From Polyangiaceae bacterium (lineage in GTDB: Bacteria; Myxococcota_A; Polyangia; Polyangiales; Polyangiaceae): DNA of 64,000 nt. The stretch spans positions 1 through 64,000 of the forward strand of contig JAICUB010000035.1 in NCBI GenBank assembly GCA_025936045.1, in the 5' to 3' direction. Below the pieces are notes generated by a model. That model searched no databases. It was not told where the DNA came from and saw only the letters and a program-made list of their open reading frames with translations. A program made the translations under genes and the position numbers. Position 1 is the stretch's first letter. Every line of letters starts with the position of its first letter. Positions 24,841 through 33,693 of the stretch are shown here, piece after piece.

Positions 24841-26502
24841 ATGTTCACTTTTGGCCGCGCTTTGGGGCTGCTCGTCCCCATCCTTACCGTCGGTGTGATG
24901 AGTGCTTGCAGCGCCGGGAAGGGAGGCGGCTCGAACCACCTCGGCGATCCCACGGACGCCGGCGGCACGGGGGGCAGCGGGACCGGGGGCGCCGGAACGT
25001 CTTCGGGTGCGTCGGGTGGAACCGGTGGCACATCGGTCGTCGTGATGACTGGCGGTGCGAGCGGTACCGCGGGCGCGAGCGGCGCCGGCATGCAGGGCAG
25101 CGGCGGCTCGATGATCACGGAGTGCGCGGGCGACGTCGAGATGGGCATGCCCGTGCCGGTCGACGTCTACGTGATGCTCGACATCTCCGGCTCGATGCTC
25201 GACCCGAGCGGGACGAGCGGCGTCACCAAATGGGACGCCGTGAAGAGCGCGCTCTCGGCCTTCTTCACGGACATGCAGTCGGCAGGCCTGAGCGTTGCGA
25301 TTCAGTATTTCCCGCTGCGCACGCCGAACACGCCGACCACGTGTGCGAGCGACACCGATTGCGGCATGGCGGGGCCGTGCCTGCTCAACGTGTGCCAGCA
25401 GACGCCGAGCGTCTTCGTGGCTTGTACGCCGAACCTCATGGACGCGGCCGATCCCGCGCCGTGCACCAACGCCGTCGTGAGCGACGACGGGCCGTGCACG
25501 AACATGGTCTGCCACCTGAGCGGCAAGGCCTGCACGTCGAACACGGATTGTGAGACCACGCAGGCCTCGCTCGGGAAGTGCGTGGCTTTCGGCTCGTGCG
25601 CGGGCGACCCCACGCTGTCGTGCGGCATCGCGAACCCTGGCCACGACCAGCCGGGCTGCGGCGCGAACAACACGCCCGGCATGTGCGTCGCCGCCACGAG
25701 CTCGTTCTGCGTGCACGAGACGCTCTGTGATCCCGACGCGTACGCGACGCCGGCCGTCGACTTTCTCACGCTGCCCGACACGCCCGGCACGCTCAACACG
25801 TCCATCGCCGCTCAGATGCCGAAGGGCGATACGCCGACGCGCCAGGCGCTCCTCGGCGCGATCGCGCACTCGCGGGCCCGTGCGGCGGCGGCCGTGGGTC
25901 ACTCGGTCGTCGTCGTGCTCGCGACGGACGGCTTGCCCACCGACTGCACGGGCGGTCGCGAAGTATCGGGCGAGAGCGACACGGCGCTGAACGACGTGGT
26001 CGGAGTCGCGATGGAAGGCTTCGTGCCGAAGGCGGTGGCGGGCGCGCCGCTTCCCGCGAGCATTCAGACGTTCGTGGTGGGGGTGTTCGCGGACGCCGAG
26101 GCGACGAGCGCGCAGACGAACCTCGACAAGATCGCGATGGCGGGCGGCACGAGTCACGCCTTCGTCGTGAGCTCGGGCAGCAACGTGCAGCAGGAGTTCC
26201 TGACGGCGCTGAACGACATCCGCGCCGCGCGCCTCTCGTGCGAGTTCCAGATGCCGCAGGCGAAGAGCGGCTCGACCATCGATCCCCTGCAGGTGAACGT
26301 CGAGCTCCAGACCGACACGATGATGTCCGAGCTCTACAACGTGGCCCCCGACGGCTGCACGGGCGCGCCGGACGAGTGGCACTACGACGACGCGAAGAAG
26401 CCGACGAAGCTCGTCGCCTGCCCGAAGACGTGCGACGCGCTCAAGATGCAAAAGAACGCGCAGGTGAGCGTCAAGCTCGGCTGCCAGCAGCGGGTCCGCT
26501 GA
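24841..26502 (+). CDS. vWA-domain lipoprotein, distant third member
   Basis: The product (553 residues from ATG 24841; a GTG at 24835 is also in frame) has a signal peptide with lipobox MSACS, a Gly/Thr/Ser-rich stalk (to about residue 95) and a vWA domain starting DVYVMLDISGSMLDPSG with the MIDAS motif DISGS. A Cys-rich insert of about 130 residues interrupts the vWA domain (many Cys-x-x-x-x-Cys pairs such as CASDTDCGMAGPCLLNVC), after which the fold resumes at VVVVLATDGLPTDCTGG. The C-terminal domain ends in NAQVSVKLGCQQRVR. It shares the plan but little sequence with the two tandem paralogues and is transcribed away from them. Confidence 0.88.
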   Translation: MFTFGRALGLLVPILTVGVMSACSAGKGGGSNHLGDPTDAGGTGGSGTGGAGTSSGASGGTGGTSVVVMTGGASGTAGASGAGMQGSGGSMITECAGDVEMGMPVPVDVYVMLDISGSMLDPSGTSGVTKWDAVKSALSAFFTDMQSAGLSVAIQYFPLRTPNTPTTCASDTDCGMAGPCLLNVCQQTPSVFVACTPNLMDAADPAPCTNAVVSDDGPCTNMVCHLSGKACTSNTDCETTQASLGKCVAFGSCAGDPTLSCGIANPGHDQPGCGANNTPGMCVAATSSFCVHETLCDPDAYATPAVDFLTLPDTPGTLNTSIAAQMPKGDTPTRQALLGAIAHSRARAAAAVGHSVVVVLATDGLPTDCTGGREVSGESDTALNDVVGVAMEGFVPKAVAGAPLPASIQTFVVGVFADAEATSAQTNLDKIAMAGGTSHAFVVSSGSNVQQEFLTALNDIRAARLSCEFQMPQAKSGSTIDPLQVNVELQTDTMMSELYNVAPDGCTGAPDEWHYDDAKKPTKLVACPKTCDALKMQKNAQVSVKLGCQQRVR

Positions 26503-26561
26503 GCCGCGGGTCAACGAGGGCGCTGGTCAGCGCCCGCGCCTGGTGTTAACGACCAGGCATC

Positions 26562-26936
26562 ATGTCGCAAAGAAAGCGCTATCTCTTCGTCTGCGTGAAC
26601 CGCCGCCCGGACGGGACGCCCAAAGGTTCGTGCGCGGCGAGGGGCGCCGAAGGGCTGCACGCGATGCTCAAAGAGATGCTGAAAGCGCGCGGTCTCGTCG
26701 AAACCGAAGTGCGCGCCTGCACCTCGAGCTGCCTCGACACGTGCTGGGCCGGACCGACGATCGCCGTCGAGCCCGACAACTTCTTCTACGGCCGCGTGAA
26801 GGAGAGTGACCTCGGAGAGATCGTCGACGGTTTGATGAGCGGCAAGCGTGTCGAACGGCTCGTGCTCGAGCCCGAGGATTTCGAGATGCCGCGCGAAATT
26901 CGCGAACGCGAGCTCGCCCTGCGAAACAAGGGCTGA
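26562..26936 (+). CDS. Thioredoxin-like [2Fe-2S] ferredoxin
   Basis: This small cytoplasmic protein (124 residues) has a thioredoxin-like fold with four Cys placed to bind a [2Fe-2S] cluster: CVNRRPDGTPKGSC near the N-terminus and CTSSCLDTC after residue 50. It also has the conserved GPTIAVEPDNFFYGRVKESDLGEIVDGL segment. The family transfers electrons to unidentified partners. The C-terminal 25 residues are charged. It is convergent with the large secreted protein gene, 16 bp between the two. Confidence 0.9.
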   Translation: MSQRKRYLFVCVNRRPDGTPKGSCAARGAEGLHAMLKEMLKARGLVETEVRACTSSCLDTCWAGPTIAVEPDNFFYGRVKESDLGEIVDGLMSGKRVERLVLEPEDFEMPREIRERELALRNKG

Positions 26937-26947
26937 CGAGCCGTCCC

Positions 26948-26966
26948 ACTGCTCATTGCGAGCAGT
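26948..26966. terminator. Hairpin between two convergent genes
   Basis: ACTGCTC (26948-26954) and GAGCAGT (26960-26966) form a 7-bp stem with a 5-nt loop, overlapping the last codons of the large minus-strand gene. It could stop transcription from both sides; no T-run is present. Confidence 0.4.
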
Positions 26967-29900
26967 CGGCGCGCACCGCGATCATGCCGACGGCAGCCGG
27001 TCCCTTGGTGCCGTCCGTTCCGCACGCATTTTCACCGCGGACTACGACGGTGAACAGCCGCGGATCGCCGCCGGGCGGAGCCGTGACGGAAAGGTCACTG
27101 AAAAAGTCGTCGGTTACGGTCCTGCTCTCCACGGCGCCGTCCGGGAACTCGCGCACGTAGACGAGGTAGTCGCTCGCGTTGACCGCCCCGCCCCACAAGA
27201 AGGCGAGGTTCGGCACGCACCGGATCCCGCCCTCCGCGATGAGCTCCTCCAGGTTCGCGACGCTGATCTCGCAGTTCGGGACGCAAAGGTCGCCGGATTG
27301 GTCGAAGTCGACGCACCCGTCGATAGGCTGGCAGAACGATTGATACTCGGTCAACACCGGGGCGAGGGTCGGAGTGCCGATGGGTTGCCCGCAGTTGCAC
27401 GCGTCGCCCTGGCAGGCGTCGACTTTGCCGCAGTCCGGCATGAAGGTGTGACCATTCCGGTTCTCGCACGCCAGTCCCGACACGCACACGTCCCCGTTCG
27501 CGCAACAAGGTCCGTCGAGCCCGCCGCATGGCACGCAGCGGTCCAGCGTCTGCGAGGTGAAGTCCTGCTCGCACACCATGCGCGGGCCACAGGTGTTGTT
27601 CGGCGTGCCATCCCCGTCCGGGTCGCAGCAGGCTTTCCCTGCGACGCCGCAGGGCTCGCACTTGGGGAAGTTCGAGCTTTGTGACGGAAATTCGCAAATG
27701 TCGGTGCGGCTGTTGCAGCCGGGGTTGCCTCCGCAGCAGATCGCACCTTCATCGCCGCAGGGAGAGCACTTGTCGTGCTCGTCGCAGCCGAGATCATTCC
27801 TGCGGCAACTGCCGTCGTTGCAACAGGGGCCGCCCTCGTCACCGCACGTGCCCGTCGAGACCGTCTTCGAGCGGTCGTAAACCAGGCTGTTCTCGTCCTC
27901 GACCGGCGGAATGACATCGCTGTTGTAGGTCTTGGCTTCGAGCGTCCAAGTCTTTCCTTCGAGCGCCTCGATCGAGAACTGGACGGTGCAGTCCGTGATG
28001 TCGCCGAAGATCCACGCGGGGTCGTCGTCGTACTGACAGGATTCGCCGAAGGTGACGGCACGCGCCGCTTCGTCGTCCGACGCAGTGCCTCCGATCTCGT
28101 ATTGTCCGTCCGGGATCCACGGGAAGTGGATGTGGCCCGTGATGGGCGACGTCTCCAGGTAGACGCCGTCATCCGGCACGTTGTCGAACACGATTTCGGG
28201 TTCGCCGGGGCCCATGGTGTAGCAACGGCGAGAGAAGATGGCCGCGTCCGGAGGAGGCTGTAACAGCTCGCCCGGGGCGTTGGGGTCGCGCACGCGCGGC
28301 CAGACCTCCCAACAATAACGCCCCTTTCCGGCGATTTTACCCGGCAGCGTGAGTGTCGGTTCGCTCACCGGCCCTTCGAACACGGTGTCGGCCGATTCCT
28401 GGAGATAAAGGGAGCTCACCTCGTCGGCATTGGCCGGATCGGGCGTTGTCCGGGCGGTCCGCCAGGGCCAATGTCCGACCTTGACCATGTAGTCGCGCGC
28501 GAGCGGATCGGCGTCCCACGTCAGCGTCACTTCCTGGCCGTAGGTGTCCTCTCCGTTCGTGCCGCCGACGAGACCGGGATTGAAGCGGCCTTCCAGCGTG
28601 CCTTCCGACTCCGCCGGAGACAGATGAATGATGGGTTGTCGGTAATAATAGAAGGGCTGAGCGACGGAGTGAGGGCTCGATTTGCCGTTCGAGGCCGTGG
28701 TGTACGCATCCCAGCAGTAGCCCGTCCCGTTCGGGACGGAGAAGATGACGTCGGTGTACTTGGCGGCGAGCGACACGTCATGAACGAAGCTCGGCGCGCC
28801 GAGCAGCAGAGGATCCGCGCAGCCGCCGTTCACCTCCGTAATCGGCCAGAATTCGAGGCGCGTGGTCGCCGGAGCTCCCGGCTTCGTCCAGGAGAACGCG
28901 GGCACGTTGGCGGCATTGCTCTGATCGTATTCGAAAAACGCGCCCGCCGTCGGCGTGAGCAGGACCGGCGGGTCGAGCGGTGCGCTGTCGAACTCGGCTT
29001 CGAGACAGTTGCCGGGGCTCTCGTTACCCTGAAAATCGAGAGGTCCGATTGGCTGCACGTTCACGAAGTAGTGCTCCTCGGGCAAGAGGCCGTCCACGGT
29101 GACGTCGCCCGGGCCGTTGAAGTTGTCTTCCTTGACGAGAACGTCCGAGTCCACGGTGCAGTGTGGATTTCTGGCGGAGACATACACTCGATGCAATGAG
29201 GCGCCTCTCGCCTTGTCGAAAGTGACCTCGACGCTGCCCGGCTCGACCTTGCCGACGGTCGTGAATGGGCCGGCGACTTTGAGATTCTTGGCGTCTTCCG
29301 GGTGCGTTGTCCCAACGAAGGAGTGAATGGAATAGCAGTCGGGCCAAGACGCGTCTGCCGCGTACGGACGCACGCGCCAAAAGTATCGAGTGGAAGTATC
29401 GAACGGCAGCGCCCGGTTGAACTCGGCGACAATCTTCCCGTTCTGCCTCGGAAACTGCGTGACAAGGCTGCCGCTATAAACCACGTTAGTATCGAAAGAA
29501 CCCGTGGAGATCTGAATGTCCCAACGCTCCTCTGCCTTAGGGTTCGGCCATGTGAACGTTGCCCACGGATAAACGTCAGTCGACTCGCGCGCGGGTTGCA
29601 CTTCTGGAGCGTCTGCCTCGAAAAAATCGTCTTCTTTGACGTTCACGGCGAACCAGGTTTCCGCGACGGTGCGCGCTTCGTTGGAGTCGATTCCGTAGAG
29701 ATCGCGCGCGGCGGTCAGGCTGGCGTCGGCGATCCCCTCGTATCCAATCAGTGGACCTTGCAGCATCGTTCGTAGGCCACGAAACAAGACATCGGCAGCT
29801 TTATTCACCGATGTTCCAAGGTCGACGTCAAGCGGTTGAACCGTAACGGGACAAGACGACGAGTTCGTCTGGTTGCCGCCTTTTGCCATTAGATAGAACG

Positions 29901-32853
29901 CGTGCTCAAGAACGGTCGCGTTCCGATGCTCAGTGCAGCAGTTCACGGCGGCACTTCCGTCCGAAGTATAATCGGTCGTAGCGGTGCACTGCTTGCCGAG
30001 TGTGCAATAGTCAGGGCCGCGGTAATCCCTCGGGCATTCGTTGTAAAGAACTGTGCCGCCAGTTCGGGACGAAACGACCAGGCACCCAGGTTCTCTTGAC
30101 GCCTCGGGATCTTTGAGATCGTGGGCGCACGATTGATCCGCGACGTCATCGCCACGAAAGCACCAGCCTGCCGCCTCGTCGTCGTCTCGCGCCAGCATTT
30201 CCGCGGCACTGCCGACCACATCTCCAAATCCCTCGTTCAGCGTAAGCGTCTCGAGGTCGGTAGCATTGCTGGCCGTGGTTCCCGCGAGCGCCTGCCAAAG
30301 ACCGTGCCCCAGCTCGTGGCAGAAGACTTCGATCGATGCACCGACGAACGGCGAATTCGGGTAGAAATGAACTTGCCGGTCGTCCTCGTTGTAATAAATA
30401 GGGTTTGGGGAGGTGCCAGAGTGGAGCTGCATGCTGATCGGGGCAGCTCCTAAACCGTCATAGCCGACCCAGGGCACGCCCGGCTGATATTCGAATGCCT
30501 TGGCAAAGAACTCGAGGCAACGTTGTGCCGACATGTACATCGCGGCCCCGAGCGCGGCGTCCGGGTTACCAGGCGTTGCATCGACCGACGACGAGGGTAG
30601 AGCCGTCACATTCGGATATGTCTGCCCGGGGCATTGCAGATAAATCGGCGGTGATTGTCCAAGTGGGTCGGCCGTATTGAGACTCGTGCCCTTGCTGTAG
30701 AGTACGTACGGATTAGGTGGATTGCCAGGCAGCTGCATTCCAAGTGCGTCGTTCGGATCGAAGTACAAGCTCTGCTGCGTCGAGTTAACGCTGAGAGCTG
30801 CCGGTCCGGACGGCGGCGTCGCTGAGAGGTCAGCCGACGCGCACTGGGTCCTGAAGCTGCCGTTACGCTGCAAGACGGTTCCGGTCGTCGCGGACACTGC
30901 TATCGTATAACCTTCCTCGCCCTTCAACGGAGGAAGGCTGAACAGCCACGCAAGTTGCCAATTCGGATGCGGGCCTTGCTCCGCCGGGAAGATGACCAGC
31001 CGTCCTGGGGGTGTTGGCACGTAGTCACGCAAGCGCTGCCCTGCGGCCGCGACGGCGTCGAGCAATGCCGTCGCTTCGGGGACCGTGGCTATTGTCGTGG
31101 TATTGATGCCCGGCTCGAATCGGCCTTCGAACCCGAGCGTCTGCTGGGTGTTTGGGTCTGTTCGCAGCGAATAACCGCGGGTAAAGACCGGCACTCCGAG
31201 GTAGGTTTGGTCGTAGGTCTGGGTGACGAATCCGAGCACCCCTACGCCGCGTGATGCGCCGTTGCTCTCGACGGCATCCACACATTCACGGAGTCCAAGC
31301 CGATCCGCATACGTAGCAAACGGATGCGCCAAGGTTACACCAGGCCGCAGCGTCACACTGCTCACACGGGGCGCGCCCGAGCGGTAGTCGTCGCGGATGT
31401 ATTGCGCAACGCTATCGAGCGGAGCCCCGACGTTTGCGTCCACGCTCTCACACACGAACCCACCGCTCGCGTCGCAATGTGTCGCCGACCAGGTCCCTTT
31501 TTGGGCGCTGAAGAGGGAACAGTCGTTGAGATCCGGAGAGTCCGAATTCGTGCTTGCTTCCTCGCAAATCCAAGAGTCAGCTTCCGTACACCCTCGGTTC
31601 GTCCAGCTACCCCCCATTTGGAGGGCCATGCAGTCGGCACTTGCCGCGCGGGTGGGACTACCGAATGCCCAGTTCTGATAGCCCTGTTGATTTGCGCCGG
31701 GAAGCGATAGCGTGCTGCCGTCGTCGAGCCACGACCAGCTGCCCGTGGAGTTCGGCCGCCCTGCACCGAGCCAGCTGAAGGGCGAGGCCGAACCATGGGA
31801 GGCGAGGAACCCGTTCTCCTGGGCGTCGCCAGGGTGAGCAAGCCACATCCCGGCGCTTCGGCATGCACCACTCGCGCTCGTGAAGCTCGCCGGATCGGTG
31901 CAAAACCAATAGTTTCGGCCGTCGTGGCTCGCTGGGGTACACTGCGTCACTTTGGGCTCGTGTGGTCCCCAATTGGCGTACTCCGAATTGTCGGCCAACC
32001 TACCGGTGTCCCGGCCGCACCACGCTAAGCGCTGATCTACGCTCCATTTCCAGTGACCTTCATGTAGAGCGTCGCTCAACCCGATGAACGAGTCGGCTCG
32101 GACGTTCGCCTTTACGAACGCATTTTCGGTCGCATCGTCAATGCTGGCAAGGTCCATTCCCACCGATTTGCAGCTAGACTGAGCTTGACTGAACTGAGAC
32201 GCATCTTGGCAAAACCAATAGCTGTGTCCGTTATGATCTGCACGGCGGCACTTGCTAGCCGGTGCCTTGGGAAAGTTCGCTGTCCGATCCGAACTCTCGC
32301 ATACGTACGATTTCAGGCTCACGCACGGGGCCGAATTCCACGTTCCAAGCGCCGCTTGCGAGGCACAGCGCTCGAGAGCGGGCGAATTCGGCTTTCCCGG
32401 GGCCCAATGGACATAAGATGTTCCGACGGGCGACCCCGGCGAACCTGTCCAGAATGCATCCCCCCCAATGATCCAGTGCCACGTTCCGTCGCCGGCGGGC
32501 GAATTACCCCCGAGCCAAACGTTGCCGTCCGTTTCCTGCCTGATGAAAGCGTCTTCGCCCGCGTCATCGATGCGCACGAGGTCGGTTCCGACGCTGCTGC
32601 ACTGTTGTTGTGCGTCCGGCCACGAGCGTCGGGTTGCGCAGAACCAATAGTCATGCCCACCGCGCTGGCTCAAAACGCAGCCATCCTCGGGCTGGGCGGT
32701 GATCGACTCGTGAGTCCGAGAGAGCGGAGCGTGCTCGGTCGCGACCTCGCTCGAACAATTGGGTGCGCCCGCTGCCAGGAATAGCAACGCGAGTCGAGCC
32801 CGCGCGTGCTGCGTGCGCCAGCGGTCCCCGGTCCCCCTTTTCCTCTCACCCAT
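26953..32853 (-). CDS. Giant secreted protein: C-type lectin domains, M4 metallopeptidase, Fn3-like and Cys-rich repeats
   Basis: The product is 1966 residues. After a short hydrophobic export signal (LALLFLAAGAPNC) come C-type lectin-like domains at about 57-180 and 200-475, with the usual WxG, WNS and C-terminal CE endings. A thermolysin-type propeptide (about 490-640) follows. The M4 catalytic domain has HELGH at about 846-850 and the third ligand Glu in NEGFGD near 872, so it should be active. Four Fn3-like segments span about 1040-1640. A C-terminal block repeats CGxxGxxCC units (about 1650-1830). The protein probably binds surface glycans and degrades extracellular protein; the nearby type II system could export it (inference). 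Codon use in the 29.6-32.7 kb part is less GC-biased than its neighbours, which may indicate transfer. Confidence 0.9.
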   Translation of the reverse strand: MGERKRGTGDRWRTQHARARLALLFLAAGAPNCSSEVATEHAPLSRTHESITAQPEDGCVLSQRGGHDYWFCATRRSWPDAQQQCSSVGTDLVRIDDAGEDAFIRQETDGNVWLGGNSPAGDGTWHWIIGGDAFWTGSPGSPVGTSYVHWAPGKPNSPALERCASQAALGTWNSAPCVSLKSYVCESSDRTANFPKAPASKCRRADHNGHSYWFCQDASQFSQAQSSCKSVGMDLASIDDATENAFVKANVRADSFIGLSDALHEGHWKWSVDQRLAWCGRDTGRLADNSEYANWGPHEPKVTQCTPASHDGRNYWFCTDPASFTSASGACRSAGMWLAHPGDAQENGFLASHGSASPFSWLGAGRPNSTGSWSWLDDGSTLSLPGANQQGYQNWAFGSPTRAASADCMALQMGGSWTNRGCTEADSWICEEASTNSDSPDLNDCSLFSAQKGTWSATHCDASGGFVCESVDANVGAPLDSVAQYIRDDYRSGAPRVSSVTLRPGVTLAHPFATYADRLGLRECVDAVESNGASRGVGVLGFVTQTYDQTYLGVPVFTRGYSLRTDPNTQQTLGFEGRFEPGINTTTIATVPEATALLDAVAAAGQRLRDYVPTPPGRLVIFPAEQGPHPNWQLAWLFSLPPLKGEEGYTIAVSATTGTVLQRNGSFRTQCASADLSATPPSGPAALSVNSTQQSLYFDPNDALGMQLPGNPPNPYVLYSKGTSLNTADPLGQSPPIYLQCPGQTYPNVTALPSSSVDATPGNPDAALGAAMYMSAQRCLEFFAKAFEYQPGVPWVGYDGLGAAPISMQLHSGTSPNPIYYNEDDRQVHFYPNSPFVGASIEVFCHELGHGLWQALAGTTASNATDLETLTLNEGFGDVVGSAAEMLARDDDEAAGWCFRGDDVADQSCAHDLKDPEASREPGCLVVSSRTGGTVLYNECPRDYRGPDYCTLGKQCTATTDYTSDGSAAVNCCTEHRNATVLEHAFYLMAKGGNQTNSSSCPVTVQPLDVDLGTSVNKAADVLFRGLRTMLQGPLIGYEGIADASLTAARDLYGIDSNEARTVAETWFAVNVKEDDFFEADAPEVQPARESTDVYPWATFTWPNPKAEERWDIQISTGSFDTNVVYSGSLVTQFPRQNGKIVAEFNRALPFDTSTRYFWRVRPYAADASWPDCYSIHSFVGTTHPEDAKNLKVAGPFTTVGKVEPGSVEVTFDKARGASLHRVYVSARNPHCTVDSDVLVKEDNFNGPGDVTVDGLLPEEHYFVNVQPIGPLDFQGNESPGNCLEAEFDSAPLDPPVLLTPTAGAFFEYDQSNAANVPAFSWTKPGAPATTRLEFWPITEVNGGCADPLLLGAPSFVHDVSLAAKYTDVIFSVPNGTGYCWDAYTTASNGKSSPHSVAQPFYYYRQPIIHLSPAESEGTLEGRFNPGLVGGTNGEDTYGQEVTLTWDADPLARDYMVKVGHWPWRTARTTPDPANADEVSSLYLQESADTVFEGPVSEPTLTLPGKIAGKGRYCWEVWPRVRDPNAPGELLQPPPDAAIFSRRCYTMGPGEPEIVFDNVPDDGVYLETSPITGHIHFPWIPDGQYEIGGTASDDEAARAVTFGESCQYDDDPAWIFGDITDCTVQFSIEALEGKTWTLEAKTYNSDVIPPVEDENSLVYDRSKTVSTGTCGDEGGPCCNDGSCRRNDLGCDEHDKCSPCGDEGAICCGGNPGCNSRTDICEFPSQSSNFPKCEPCGVAGKACCDPDGDGTPNNTCGPRMVCEQDFTSQTLDRCVPCGGLDGPCCANGDVCVSGLACENRNGHTFMPDCGKVDACQGDACNCGQPIGTPTLAPVLTEYQSFCQPIDGCVDFDQSGDLCVPNCEISVANLEELIAEGGIRCVPNLAFLWGGAVNASDYLVYVREFPDGAVESRTVTDDFFSDLSVTAPPGGDPRLFTVVVRGENACGTDGTKGPAAVGMIAVRADCSQ

Positions 32854-32859
32854 TGTCCC

Positions 32860-32888
32860 CTAATATCAGGACTTCGCTCATGACTCAA
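32860..32888 (-). promoter_or_regulatory. Possible promoter of the giant lectin-peptidase gene
   Basis: On the minus strand TTGAGT (32888-32883) and TATTAG (32865-32860) are 17 bp apart. The predicted start of transcription is at or next to the ATG at 32853. It overlaps the first codons of the divergent lipoprotein gene, so the two starts would interfere. The match is moderate. Confidence 0.3.
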
Positions 32889-33566
32889 CGGCAGGTTCTG
32901 CGACGGTCGTGTGCTGGCTTGTTGGGTAGCGTACTAGCAGGATTTTTGAGTGTGGGCTGGGGGGCCGGTTGCGCTCGCGCTCCCGAGCCTCCTCGAGACG
33001 ACGGTGGCGTCGCTCCCTCGCTTCTGATCGATTCCAGTCCGTGGATTCAAAAAACGCATGCCTGGTCCTGGAATTTCTTCGGAATTGACCCTGCAACCCT
33101 TCCCACACCGGAGGAGACGGGTTTTCAGCGCGGCAGGATCGATGACTCTACACCGGGTCCTCTTTTGTTTGAATTTGACGCGAGCAGTCATGATTGGGCG
33201 CGGCCATCGGTCAACGAACACGGACTTTGGGTGGACGGTGCCGGCGAGCTCTGGCGATTCACCCGTGCGAACCTCGCGTCGCCACGGGTGGTCCGGCACC
33301 TCGGACACGTGAAGCCGGATGTTTTGGGCCGTATGCGTGCTAACGCGGGCGAGGTCGGCACGGAGCCGCTCGTGTTCGGGGGCGAGGTTTGCAAGGACTG
33401 CGCGGGTCCCCAAATCAGCCTCTTCCGCTCGAAGAACGGACATCCAGAACGAGTGACCGTCGGCCTCGCCTCGCCGAAGGTCGAGGTCGATCCTTCAGCT
33501 GGCGGGCAAGCCCTGCTTCGTTGGATGCTCGCGCTCTGGCGAGACCTCGCGGCTGTACCTGAATGA
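32880..33566 (+). CDS. Small lipoprotein of unknown function
   Basis: The product is 228 residues from ATG 32880; the open frame upstream overlaps the divergent gene. It begins MTQRQVLRRSCAGLLGSVLAGFLSVGWGAGC: a twin-arginine-poor, ordinary signal peptide with lipobox GAGC. The mature part (PSLLIDSSPWIQKTHAWSWNFFGIDPATLP) has no repeat or known motif. A CKDC pair near residue 185 is the only Cys motif. I do not recognise the family. It starts only 26 bp from the divergent giant gene, so a shared regulator or partnership is possible. Confidence 0.65.
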   Translation: MTQRQVLRRSCAGLLGSVLAGFLSVGWGAGCARAPEPPRDDGGVAPSLLIDSSPWIQKTHAWSWNFFGIDPATLPTPEETGFQRGRIDDSTPGPLLFEFDASSHDWARPSVNEHGLWVDGAGELWRFTRANLASPRVVRHLGHVKPDVLGRMRANAGEVGTEPLVFGGEVCKDCAGPQISLFRSKNGHPERVTVGLASPKVEVDPSAGGQALLRWMLALWRDLAAVPE

Positions 33567-33610
33567 GCGCTTCGATTCGAGACGCCCGAGACGGCACCGC
33601 GCGTCTCGGA

Positions 33611-33631
33611 GCGGGACGTCTCGCGCGTTTT
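33611..33631 (+). terminator. Weak intrinsic terminator
   Basis: GCGGG (33611-33615) pairs with CTCGC (33620-33624, one G-U pair) around a 4-nt loop and is followed by GCG and TTTT. It is 45 bp after the stop of the small lipoprotein gene. Confidence 0.4.
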
Positions 33632-33633
33632 GC

Positions 33634-33654
33634 CCTAAAATCTGCTGATTTAGG
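33634..33654. repeat. 6-bp inverted repeat with 9-nt spacer, upstream of the TPR gene
   Basis: CCTAAA (33634-33639) and TTTAGG (33649-33654) form a perfect inverted repeat in an AT-richer patch between genes, 40 bp before the next ATG. It may be an operator or an extension of the preceding terminator. Confidence 0.35.
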
Positions 33655-33693
33655 CCGCGCCGCGCTGAGGTAGGCCGCGGTACGCAACCTGCA

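Noticed and set aside
24775-26514. 579-codon minus-strand frame opposite the third vWA gene
   Set aside because: Arg/His/Ala-rich composition with no recognisable domain; antisense to a gene with signal peptide and MIDAS motif.
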